NCBI GenBank assembly: GCA_019750095.1
Contig: JAIEOW010000059.1
Span: forward strand, 1 to 57,410
Direction of reading: 5' to 3'
DNA from: Phycisphaerales bacterium
Lineage (GTDB): Bacteria > Planctomycetota > Phycisphaerae > Phycisphaerales > UBA1924
DNA length: 57,410 bases
This document shows positions 16,357 through 23,982 of the stretch, one piece after another (the first letter of the stretch is position 1; the number at the start of each line of letters is the position of its first letter). The notes under the pieces are model-generated. The model worked only from the letters and a program-made list of their open reading frames with translations. It did no database searches and was not told the DNA's origin. The position numbers and the translations under genes were made by a program.

Positions 16357-18958
16357 CCGAACGGTCCTGCTCGTCATGGCCGTGGTCCTCTCCGCCGCGC
16401 TCATCAGCGTCGTGAGCTGTTCACTCGCCTCCATCCACGCCGGCATGCGCCAGCGCATCGAGGCCACCGTCGGCGGAAGCGATCTGCGACTCACCAAGAT
16501 CGGCAAAGACCTCTTCCCCGCGACCGCCCTCGACACCCTCGCCGCCTGGCCCGAATCCGACCTGGTCGTTGGCCGCCTCAGAGACTCGCTCCGCCTTCAG
16601 AACGACGCCACCGGCAAGTGGGCCGGCGTCTTGGCCAACGGCGTCATGCTCCCCGGCGAGACCAAGGTGCGCCCCGTCGAGTTGGTCAACGGGCGTCTGC
16701 CCGCCGCCTCAGGCGAGATCGCGCTCGACTCTCGCGCCGCCGAGCTGCTCGGGGCCGCCGTCGGCACCACGCTGCACATCCGCCCTCCCGATGACCAGCT
16801 CGGCAAGCTCGCCGAACGGCTCGGCCTGAAACCGCCACCGCAGCGCACTCCCGTTCGTCCCGAGAACGAAGAACGCCTGACCGTCGTCGGCATCACCAAG
16901 CAGCCCGCCCTGGGCATGGGCATCACTATCCGCGCCGAGGTCATGCTGCCGCTGGATGAGCTTCGGCGCCTGACCAATCGCGGCAACCTGATCAGTGACG
17001 CCGACGTCGTGCTCAAAGATTCGAACAAAGCCGAAGCGATTGCCAAATCCCGCGCCGGCACGTTCAGCCAGGGCATGATCCTGAGCACCTCCGCCAAGAT
17101 CTCCAGCGGGCTGAATCAGAACATCCAGCAATCGCAGATCGGCATGACCATCGCCTCGATGCTCGCCTATTTCGCCGCGGCGTTCATCATCATGACCGGG
17201 CTCACCACCGGCGTCACAGAGCGCCAGCGCGAACTCTCCATGGTCCGCTGCATCGGCGGCACCCGCTGGCAGCTCGCCGAGAGCCAGCTTGTCATCGGGC
17301 TCATCATCGGCTCCATCGGCGCGGTCTTCGGCGTCCCGCTCGGCATGCTCGGCGCCAAGATGCTCGTGGTGCTCTTCCCCGATCAGCTTCCCGCCGGGTT
17401 CGCCATGAACCCTGTCGGACTCACCACCGCCGTGATCGGCTCAATCCTCGCCGGCTTGCTCGGCGCGGCCTGGCCCGCGTGGCGATCGGCCCGCGTCACC
17501 CCTCTGGAAGGGCTCTCCATCCGATCGCGCCCGGCACGCCTCAGCCGCATCGTGCTCTGCGCCGCCATCGCCCTGGCCCTCATCGCGCTGCAACTCTCGA
17601 TCATCTTCCTGCAGTCCAACCCCGAACGCATCTTCTGGGGCGAACTGCTCGTCGGCGTGCCCAGCACGTTCATCGGCTACTTCCTGCTCAGCGTGCCGCT
17701 GTTTGCGCTCGTCACCCTCCTCGTCGCTCCGCTGCTGGATCGAGCGCTGCGCCTGCCGCGAGGTCTCCTCAAGCGCACCGTGCTCGCCACGCCCTATCGC
17801 TTCGGCTTCACCACCGGCGCGATGATGCTCGGACTCGCCCTGTTCATCTCCATCTGGACCAACGGGCGCAGCGTGCTGGAAGACTGGCTGAACGGGCTCA
17901 AGTTCCCCGACGCCTTCGTCGCCGGTGTCGCCATCACCGACACCACCCGCCAGCGCATCGAGGCCCTGCCCGTCGTCACCGACACCGTCGCGATCCAGGT
18001 CCTGCCGATGCGCACCGACGCCTTTGGCGTCAAGGCCTTCAACCACACCGAAACCACCTTCATCGCCTTCGAACCCGAGCCCTTCTTCAAGATGACCACG
18101 CTCCAGTGGCTCCAGGGCTCACCGGAAGACGCGATTCCCAAGCTCACCCGCGGCGGGGCCGTGCTCGTCGCCAAAGAGTTCAACACCACCCGCGGAATCG
18201 GCGTCGGCGACAAGCTCACGCTCACCTATCAGGACACGCCCTACACCTTCGATGTCGTCGGCGTCGTCAGCAGCCCCGGGCTTGACATCGTCAACAACTG
18301 GTTCGAAATCGGCGAGAGCTACACCGACCAGGCTGTCAACGCCGTCTTCGGCACTCGAGAAGACCTGCAAAAGCTCTTCGGCGTCTCCAGTTATCGCCTG
18401 CTCCAGGTCGGCCTCGCCCGCGAAGTCAACGGCAAAGCCGTCTCCGACGAAGAGGCCATGCAGGCCATCCGCGACGCCGCCGGCTCTGGCATCATCGATG
18501 CTGGCTCAGGCCGACAGATCCTCGACGAGGTCAAGCTCTTTCTCTCCGGTTCCCTCTACGTTTTCTCGCTCATCGCCGTCGGTGCGATGCTCGTGGCCTG
18601 CTTCGGAGTCAGCAACCTCATCGTCGCCGGAATCCAGGCCAGACAGTTCGAGTTCGGCGTCCTCCGCGCCATCGGCGGCTCGCGCGGGCTGCTCGTGCGA
18701 CTCGTGCTCGCCGAGGCGCTGCTCATCGCGATCGCCGCCTGCATCCTTGGCACACTCATGGGCACTCACGGCGCTAAGGCCGGCCAACGCGTGAACGAAG
18801 TCCTCATCGGCATCGACCTCGCGGGCTGGCCCCCGATCGTGCCGACCCTCGCCGGATGCCTCACACTGGTGGTCATCACCCTGTGCGCCGCCCTGCCCGC
18901 CGCACTGTCCCTCGGCCGTCGCGAGCCGCGTGAGCTGCTTGCGGCCGTGCGGGGCTGA
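16307..18958 (+). CDS. ABC transporter permease, FtsX-like (two FtsX domains)
   Basis: Large permease of 883 aa partnering the overlapping ATPase. The start ATG at 16307 is preceded by GGAGG at 16296-16300. An N-terminal helix (RTVLLVMAVVLSAALISVV) leads into a long periplasmic domain, then a first FtsX core starting MTIASMLAYFAAAFIIMTGL with RQRELSMVRCIGGTRWQL. After a middle helix block and a second periplasmic domain comes a second FtsX core with RQFEFGVLRAIGGSRGLL. Two such domains in one chain resemble a LolC/E-like dimer fused, or the wider 883-residue MacB-like exporters. It ends directly against the stop codon of the convergent toxin gene. Confidence 0.85.
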   Translation: MRPAWRLAISSLSGRLSRTVLLVMAVVLSAALISVVSCSLASIHAGMRQRIEATVGGSDLRLTKIGKDLFPATALDTLAAWPESDLVVGRLRDSLRLQNDATGKWAGVLANGVMLPGETKVRPVELVNGRLPAASGEIALDSRAAELLGAAVGTTLHIRPPDDQLGKLAERLGLKPPPQRTPVRPENEERLTVVGITKQPALGMGITIRAEVMLPLDELRRLTNRGNLISDADVVLKDSNKAEAIAKSRAGTFSQGMILSTSAKISSGLNQNIQQSQIGMTIASMLAYFAAAFIIMTGLTTGVTERQRELSMVRCIGGTRWQLAESQLVIGLIIGSIGAVFGVPLGMLGAKMLVVLFPDQLPAGFAMNPVGLTTAVIGSILAGLLGAAWPAWRSARVTPLEGLSIRSRPARLSRIVLCAAIALALIALQLSIIFLQSNPERIFWGELLVGVPSTFIGYFLLSVPLFALVTLLVAPLLDRALRLPRGLLKRTVLATPYRFGFTTGAMMLGLALFISIWTNGRSVLEDWLNGLKFPDAFVAGVAITDTTRQRIEALPVVTDTVAIQVLPMRTDAFGVKAFNHTETTFIAFEPEPFFKMTTLQWLQGSPEDAIPKLTRGGAVLVAKEFNTTRGIGVGDKLTLTYQDTPYTFDVVGVVSSPGLDIVNNWFEIGESYTDQAVNAVFGTREDLQKLFGVSSYRLLQVGLAREVNGKAVSDEEAMQAIRDAAGSGIIDAGSGRQILDEVKLFLSGSLYVFSLIAVGAMLVACFGVSNLIVAGIQARQFEFGVLRAIGGSRGLLVRLVLAEALLIAIAACILGTLMGTHGAKAGQRVNEVLIGIDLAGWPPIVPTLAGCLTLVVITLCAALPAALSLGRREPRELLAAVRG

Positions 18959-19273
18959 CTACCTCTCCATGACTTGCGAGATGTCCATCGCGCCGTGCAA
19001 CACGCGCACGATCAGGATCTCATTGCGCGTCACTCGATAGAGAATCACGTAACGCCTGTGCTTGCGCACCAGCCGCATGCGGAGATCGCGGGTCTTCTTG
19101 CGGCGCAATCCAGCTGGCTTGCCGAGATTTGGATACTCGGCAAGCTCTTCGATCGTCCGCCTCGCACAATCAAGAAACGCAAGCGCCCGCTCCACGCTAT
19201 CGGTAGCGATGTACTCGGCATGCCCCGCCAGGTCACCATCCGCTGCCGGCGTCTTGAGGATGCGAAGTTTCAC
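18959..19273 (-). CDS. RelE/ParE-family toxin
   Basis: Type II toxin-antitoxin RelE/ParE fold, 104 aa. Recognisable are AHAEYIATDS-like helix one, LAFLDCARRTIEELAEYPNLG, then GLRRKKTRDLRMRLVRKHRRYVI-type strands ending in ILIVRVLHGAMDI, the family's ILRVLHGARD segment. Start is GTG at 19273, overlapping the antitoxin stop by GTGA. The gene's TAG stop begins at 18959, immediately after the permease TGA at 18958. Whether it cleaves mRNA (RelE) or poisons gyrase (ParE) is open; the ending favours ParE. Confidence 0.85.
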   Translation of the reverse strand: MKLRILKTPAADGDLAGHAEYIATDSVERALAFLDCARRTIEELAEYPNLGKPAGLRRKKTRDLRMRLVRKHRRYVILYRVTRNEILIVRVLHGAMDISQVMER

Positions 19274-19554
19274 GCCGTCTTCCGTCGGCTGCGGCCACCG
19301 GTCGTGCGACCGCGCCGAGCCAACGTCTCAAGTCGCTTCCAATCCACATCGGTCAGAGGCGTCGGTCGCCCGCTCTGGAGCCCCGCTTCGGCCGCACTTT
19401 CGACGTCAGTCCGCGAATGCACCTGCTTTGCCCGCCGGAGCGCCGCCTCGACACAATCATCGGCACTGCGGTACTCCCCGCGGGCCACGCGCGCATCGAT
19501 CCAGGTCTTCAACGCTTCCGGCAGACGAAGCTCAACGGCAATACGTTTGCGCAT
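19270..19554 (-). CDS. ParD-like antitoxin
   Basis: Antitoxin partner of the adjacent ParE-like toxin, 94 aa. The N-terminus (RIAVELRLPEALKTWIDARV) is a ribbon-helix-helix type DNA-binding start, then GEYRSADDCVEAALRRAK, which is typical of ParD. The C-terminal half is basic and less ordered, the usual toxin-wrapping part, and contains LTDVDWKRLETLARRG. The four-base overlap with the toxin gene shows translational coupling. It probably represses its own promoter in the short space before uvrB, which runs the other way from 19624. Confidence 0.8.
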   Translation of the reverse strand: MRKRIAVELRLPEALKTWIDARVARGEYRSADDCVEAALRRAKQVHSRTDVESAAEAGLQSGRPTPLTDVDWKRLETLARRGRTTGGRSRRKTA

Positions 19555-19623
19555 GGCTCATTCTACGAGCTCTTCCGATTCGCGTCACCCGCGTTCCTCC
19601 GACGCACACCCGTACCCTTCCTC

Positions 19624-21867
19624 ATGCTCCGAGAGCCGCGCCCATTCCAGGTCGTCAGCCCCTACAAGCCCACCGGCGACCAGCCGCAGGCCATCGAGCA
19701 GCTCGCCAGCGATCTCAATGCCGGGCGCGAGTGCGTCACCCTTCTCGGTGCCACCGGCACGGGCAAGACCTTCACGATGGCCCACACCATCGCCCGCTTT
19801 CAGCGGCCAACCGTCATCATCAGCCACAACAAGACCCTCGCGGCCCAGCTCTACGAAGAGATGCGCGAGCTCTTCCCGCACAACAGCGTGAACTACTTTG
19901 TCTCCTACTACGACTACTACCAGCCCGAGGCCTACATCCCGCAGCGCGACATCTACATCGAGAAAGACTCTTCACGCAACGACGAACTCGATCAGCTCCG
20001 CCTCGCCGCCACCAGCAACATCCTCTCCCGCCGTGACACCATCGTCGTCGCCAGTGTTTCGTGCATCTTCGGCCTCGGCTCGCCCCAGGCCTACGGCCAG
20101 CGCGTCCTCACCATCACCCGCGGCGCAGAGATCAACCGCAGAGAGTTCATGCTCGCCCTTAGCGCGATGCAGTACCAGCGCACCGACATCGAGTTCACCC
20201 GCGGCAAGTTCCGAGTCCGCGGCGACGTGCTCGAGATCTGGCCCGCGTATGAAAAGTTCGCCGTCCGCGTCGAGCTCTTCGGCGACGAGATCACCAAGCT
20301 CGAACTCATCAACCCCACCAGCGCCGAACTGCTCGCCGAAGAGAAGCAGTTCTTCCTCTTCCCCGCCGTGCACTATGTCACCAACTCCGACACTCTGCAC
20401 GAGATCACCGCGCAGATTCGGGCCGAACTCGACGCCCGCGTCATGCAGCTGCGCTCCGAGGGCAAGCTCCTCGAAGCCCAGCGGCTCCTTGCCCGCACCA
20501 AGTACGACCTCGAGATGATCGACGAGGTCGGCTATTGCAACGGCATCGAGAACTACTCCCGCTTCTTCGACGGCCGCCAACGCGGCGAACGCCCATACAC
20601 CCTTCTCGACTACTTCGACTTCGCACCGCCCACGGATGGCATGAGGCAGCAGGCATCAGGCAAGAGCGAGAGCCAAAGTGAGTCTTCACCAGTGCCCAGT
20701 GCCCAGTGCCTAGTGCCTTCTCAACGCCCCAACTTCCGCGATTGGCTCTGCATCATCGACGAATCCCACGTCACACTCCCGCAGATCCACGCCATGTTCA
20801 ACGGCGACAAGGCCCGCAAAACCGTCCTCGTCGACCACGGCTTCCGCCTCCCCAGCGCGCTCGACAACCGCCCGCTCCGCTTTGAAGAGTTTGAGAGCGT
20901 CGTCCCTCGCCTCATGTTCGTCTCCGCCACGCCCAGCGAGTATGAACTCAAACGCTGCGAGGGCGTCATCGCCGAGCAAGTCATCCGCCCCACCGGCCTG
21001 CTCGATCCGATCATCGAGATTCGCCCCGCTCAAGGCCAGGTCGCCGACCTGGTCGCTCGCTGCAAAGAGCGTGTCGCCACCGGCGAGCGTGTGCTCGTCA
21101 CAGCCCTGACCAAACGCCTCTGCGAAGACCTCACCACCTATCTCGACGAGCAGGGCCTCCGCGTCCGCTACCTGCACAGCGAGATCGAGACGCTCGAACG
21201 CCTCGAAATCCTCACCGATCTCCGCACGGGTGCGTTCGACGTGCTCGTCGGCGTGAATCTCCTCCGCGAAGGGCTCGATCTCCCCGAAGTCTCGCTTGTC
21301 TGCATTCTCGACGCCGACAAAGAAGGTTTCCTGCGCTCCCCGACCTCGCTCATCCAGCAGATGGGCCGCGCCGCGCGAAACGTCAACGCGCTCGTCGTCA
21401 TGTACGCCGACAAGGTCACGCCCGCGATGGATGCCGCGATCAAGGAAACCGAACGCCGCCGCGCCAAGCAGATCGCCTACAACCAGGCCAACAACATCAC
21501 CCCGCAGACGATCATCAAGAGCATCCGCCGCGGCTTGGAGACCGAGCTCAAATCCCGCCGCACGGCTCAGTCCGCCGTTGCTTCCAGCGAAAAGGAGTAC
21601 GAGATCACCGAACTCCTGAGCATGCTCGAAGAAGAGATGCTCGAAGCCGCGCAGAATCTCGATTTCGAAAAAGCCGCCCGTCTCCGCGATCAGATCAAGA
21701 AGCTCAAAGCCGCACCCAAGCCCTCCGGCACCAAGCTGCGCCGATCCGAGATCAACAGCGGCGGCAGCCGCGACGGCTCAACTCAGGACCCTGCCCGCAA
21801 GGCGGGCATGCCCGGCGTCCGCGCCAACAAGCGCGATCGCAAGCCCTCCCGCGGCAAGCGAAATTGA
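19624..21867 (+). CDS. uvrB: excinuclease ABC subunit UvrB, with repeat-derived insertion
   Basis: Damage-recognition helicase of nucleotide excision repair. Start ATG at 19624 (MLREPRPFQVVSPYKPTG); 747 aa against about 670 usual. Seen in order: Walker A GATGTGKTF, the beta-hairpin region YYDYYQPEAYIP, the DESH helicase box in LCIIDESHVTLPQI, ALTKRLCEDL, GVNLLREGLDLPEVSLV, QMGRAARNV, and a C-terminal UVR motif (MLEEEMLEAAQNLDFEKAA). Just before the DESH box, residues about 340-374 are extra. They run MRQQASGKSESQ, then PVPSAQCLVPSQRP, and are encoded by two 7-bp repeat arrays. A basic tail ends the protein. Function is probably kept since all motifs are intact. Confidence 0.95.
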   Translation: MLREPRPFQVVSPYKPTGDQPQAIEQLASDLNAGRECVTLLGATGTGKTFTMAHTIARFQRPTVIISHNKTLAAQLYEEMRELFPHNSVNYFVSYYDYYQPEAYIPQRDIYIEKDSSRNDELDQLRLAATSNILSRRDTIVVASVSCIFGLGSPQAYGQRVLTITRGAEINRREFMLALSAMQYQRTDIEFTRGKFRVRGDVLEIWPAYEKFAVRVELFGDEITKLELINPTSAELLAEEKQFFLFPAVHYVTNSDTLHEITAQIRAELDARVMQLRSEGKLLEAQRLLARTKYDLEMIDEVGYCNGIENYSRFFDGRQRGERPYTLLDYFDFAPPTDGMRQQASGKSESQSESSPVPSAQCLVPSQRPNFRDWLCIIDESHVTLPQIHAMFNGDKARKTVLVDHGFRLPSALDNRPLRFEEFESVVPRLMFVSATPSEYELKRCEGVIAEQVIRPTGLLDPIIEIRPAQGQVADLVARCKERVATGERVLVTALTKRLCEDLTTYLDEQGLRVRYLHSEIETLERLEILTDLRTGAFDVLVGVNLLREGLDLPEVSLVCILDADKEGFLRSPTSLIQQMGRAARNVNALVVMYADKVTPAMDAAIKETERRRAKQIAYNQANNITPQTIIKSIRRGLETELKSRRTAQSAVASSEKEYEITELLSMLEEEMLEAAQNLDFEKAARLRDQIKKLKAAPKPSGTKLRRSEINSGGSRDGSTQDPARKAGMPGVRANKRDRKPSRGKRN
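20644..20718 (+). repeat. two 7-bp repeat arrays inside uvrB
   Basis: First array: AGGCAGC, AGGCATC, AGGCAAG at 20644-20664. Second array: AGTGCCC, AGTGCCC, AGTGCCT, AGTGCCT at 20691-20718. The second unit is the same one that builds the terminal inverted repeats of the cassette at 34681-35137, including the following CTTCTC. Both arrays keep the uvrB frame open. Confidence 0.85.
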
Positions 21868-21898
21868 CAGGCCCTCCTTGCGATGATGCGATCCTCCG

Positions 21899-22267
21899 CT
21901 ACGTCGACTCGTCATCGCCAAGATAGTCCATCACCCTGCGGAGCTGTTTCTCAAGTACCGGAAGGTCGGCGTGAATCGTGTCCCAAACAATCTCTGCATT
22001 CACCGCAAAGTACACATGCACCACGATCTTGCGCATGTCACGCACTTTGATCCAAGGTACCTGTGGAAAATCCTGCACAACGTCTTCCGGCACATGAGAA
22101 GCTGCTTCGCCGATGATCGCGAAGTCGGCCAGGACAGCTTTTCTCGTCTTGCTGTCCGCAACAAAGTCCTCGAAGCGCTGCCCCGCCACGAACCGCTGGA
22201 TCTCGGCGATCGCATCAAGCATGTCCTGAATGCGCTGCCGCGTGGTTCGCTTGGATCTAGGCGACAC
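21899..22267 (-). CDS. hepT: HEPN-domain toxin, HepT-like (DUF86)
   Basis: Toxin of the MntA-HepT pair, an RNase of the HEPN superfamily, 122 aa. The Rx4HxY motif is present as R79-K-I-V-V-H84-V-Y86 within RDMRKIVVHVYF. The N-terminal RQRIQDMLDAIAEIQRFV and AIIGEAASHVPEDV are typical of DUF86. The start is set at the GTG at 22267, which overlaps the mntA stop by 11 bases; an upstream frame to 22345 only reads through mntA. The tyrosine of the motif is the known AMPylation site in this family. Convergent with uvrB, 31 bases apart. Confidence 0.88.
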   Translation of the reverse strand: MSPRSKRTTRQRIQDMLDAIAEIQRFVAGQRFEDFVADSKTRKAVLADFAIIGEAASHVPEDVVQDFPQVPWIKVRDMRKIVVHVYFAVNAEIVWDTIHADLPVLEKQLRRVMDYLGDDEST

Positions 22268-22562
22268 GCAGCATCTCCCGCTCAACTTCTTCGCGCACCT
22301 GCGAGCGAAGTGAACGCAACTCCCCCACATCCACTTCTCGTCCAAGAAGTTCTGACAGTCGCCCCATTAATGCCGCAAGTGTCAGCAGTGTTGGCCGAGC
22401 GCCAACCTGGAACTCCACCAGCACATCCACGTCGCTGGCGTCATGATCATCGCCTCTGGCCATCGAACCAAAGACCCAGAGTTCCTTCAAGCCAAACTCT
22501 TCGCGCAACCTCGGCATGGCCAATCGAAGGGTGCTCAACACTTCATCCCGGCGCGATGACAT
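22257..22562 (-). CDS. mntA: minimal nucleotidyltransferase antitoxin MntA
   Basis: Small DNA-polymerase-beta-like nucleotidyltransferase, 101 aa. The active-site signature G-S-x10-D-x-D is exact: G32-S33, then D44-V-D46, in FGSMARGDDHDASDVDV. In studied systems MntA neutralises HepT by transferring AMP groups to its tyrosine. The gene precedes and overlaps hepT in one transcript. Start ATG at 22562 (MSSRRDEVLS) follows the stop of the upstream PDZ-protein gene by about 12 bases, so read-through transcription is likely. Confidence 0.9.
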   Translation of the reverse strand: MSSRRDEVLSTLRLAMPRLREEFGLKELWVFGSMARGDDHDASDVDVLVEFQVGARPTLLTLAALMGRLSELLGREVDVGELRSLRSQVREEVEREMLRVA

Positions 22563-22574
22563 TCCTCTTCTCCA

Positions 22575-23843
22575 CTACTGCCGCGCATCCATCGCGTCCA
22601 CCGACGACGATCGCTTCGCCTCGCCCTCGATCCGCTGCTCCGCCGCCTCGGCCCGCAGCGCCTCGGACTGCTTGCCGATCAGACCGACCATCTTGCGCAG
22701 CTCCGACAACCCATCCTGCAGGCGCATCCTGGACTCATCATCGGTCGCCTTGGCGAGCGCCTCTTCCGTCTCCACCACCCGCCGCTCAAACGTCGCCCGA
22801 TCTCGAGCAAGCTGGTTCAGCTCTTCCTCAATCGGCACCGGAGCTTCCTGCACGTCGATATCCAAGAGCGCGGCCGCCCCAACCGCCCGCGCCTGCGGCC
22901 TTCCATTGATCACCACCACCCCGCCGCGCTGCATGAGCATCGGCAACTCGTTCATCGCCAGCATCTGCGCATCCTGCCCACGCATCAGCCGCGGCATGCC
23001 TCCGCCATCCACCGCGATCGGCTCCATCTGCCCGCGTTCCTGCTTGACGGCTTTCTGCGCACCAGCGCTCACCCACGCATCACGATCAAGCTCAACGCGA
23101 ATCGGCTCCGGCCCCCCACCCAGCCGCGCCGCTCGAATCCGCCATGCCGGCGCCAAACGCTCTGGCCCCATCCACGCACCCTGCTCCAATCGCGCAAACT
23201 CGCCCAGCGGCACATCCAGCGTCAGCTTCTGCGCCCCACGCCGAACCACCAGCTTGATCGTCTCACCAGGATCATGCGACACGATCACCGCCGGCAGCAC
23301 CGCCCGCGCCACGGGCCCTTCCAGCCGATACCCGTCGGCGGACATGATCATGTCCCCCTCTTCCAGCACCATCTTCGCCGGAAACCCATCGATCAACCGC
23401 CCGATCACGATCCGATCGCGCAGCGTTCCGCCGAACTGAAACCCCAGCGCCGCCCGCGGCGTTTCAAAGAACCGCTTCCGCGCCGCCCCAAGCAGCCGCG
23501 ACCGCGCCTCCAGCGTCAGATCCTTCCGCTGCAGCGCATCCTCGAGCATCTCCAGCGTGAACTGCGAGATCTTGCCGAGCTTTTCCGCCGCCGCCCGCCG
23601 CGCTTGAAAGTCCCCGCTTCCCAGATGCGTGATGATCTCGTTCAGCGCGGCCTTCGCCGCCGCCGCGTTCTCAAACTCAATCGGCCGATCGTCCTTCTGA
23701 TCCTCCAGAATGACCTCGTGCGCCCCCTGATGTCTCGGCAGCCGAATCCCCTCTGGCTGCGCCATCGCCCCGGCGGCAAAGCACCCCGCCGTCGCCATCG
23801 CGCCCACACTCCGCAAACTTCCCCATCGGCGGCGATGCTTCAT
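22575..23843 (-). CDS. secreted PDZ-domain protein
   Basis: Unknown function, 422 aa. Residues 1-30 form a signal peptide (MKHRRRWGSL, hydrophobic core, AMA cut). Next comes a HEAT-like helical stretch (LNEIITHLGSGDFQARRAAA, LGKISQFTLEMLEDAL), then a PDZ-like domain: LGFQFGGTLRDRIVIGRLID with GFPAKMVLEEGDMIMSADG. A middle part of mixed strands and a C-terminal coiled coil (EEELNQLARDRATFERRVVE and on) follow. No protease triad is seen, so it is not an HtrA-type enzyme. The ATG at 23843 fits the signal peptide; the frame upstream is open but non-coding in character. Confidence 0.7.
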   Translation of the reverse strand: MKHRRRWGSLRSVGAMATAGCFAAGAMAQPEGIRLPRHQGAHEVILEDQKDDRPIEFENAAAAKAALNEIITHLGSGDFQARRAAAEKLGKISQFTLEMLEDALQRKDLTLEARSRLLGAARKRFFETPRAALGFQFGGTLRDRIVIGRLIDGFPAKMVLEEGDMIMSADGYRLEGPVARAVLPAVIVSHDPGETIKLVVRRGAQKLTLDVPLGEFARLEQGAWMGPERLAPAWRIRAARLGGGPEPIRVELDRDAWVSAGAQKAVKQERGQMEPIAVDGGGMPRLMRGQDAQMLAMNELPMLMQRGGVVVINGRPQARAVGAAALLDIDVQEAPVPIEEELNQLARDRATFERRVVETEEALAKATDDESRMRLQDGLSELRKMVGLIGKQSEALRAEAAEQRIEGEAKRSSSVDAMDARQ

Positions 23844-23942
23844 CGTGAACGCTCCGTTCGACACAGAACCACCATGACCTACCGACCACCCCAATCCCGG
23901 TTCCATTATACGGCTGTTCGGCCCATGCCCTCTTCCCCGCCT

Positions 23943-23982
23943 CCATTTGGCCATTTGCCCATTTGCCCTTTGGCCCTTTCAC
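23943..23982. repeat. tandem 8-bp repeat array at the end of the kinase gene
   Basis: Units read CCATTTGG, CCATTTGC, CCATTTGC, CCTTTGGC, CCTTTCAC. The array overlaps the stop codon of the minus-strand kinase gene (23979-23981) and lies about 100 bases upstream of the PDZ-protein gene. No inverted partner was found nearby. Confidence 0.6.
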
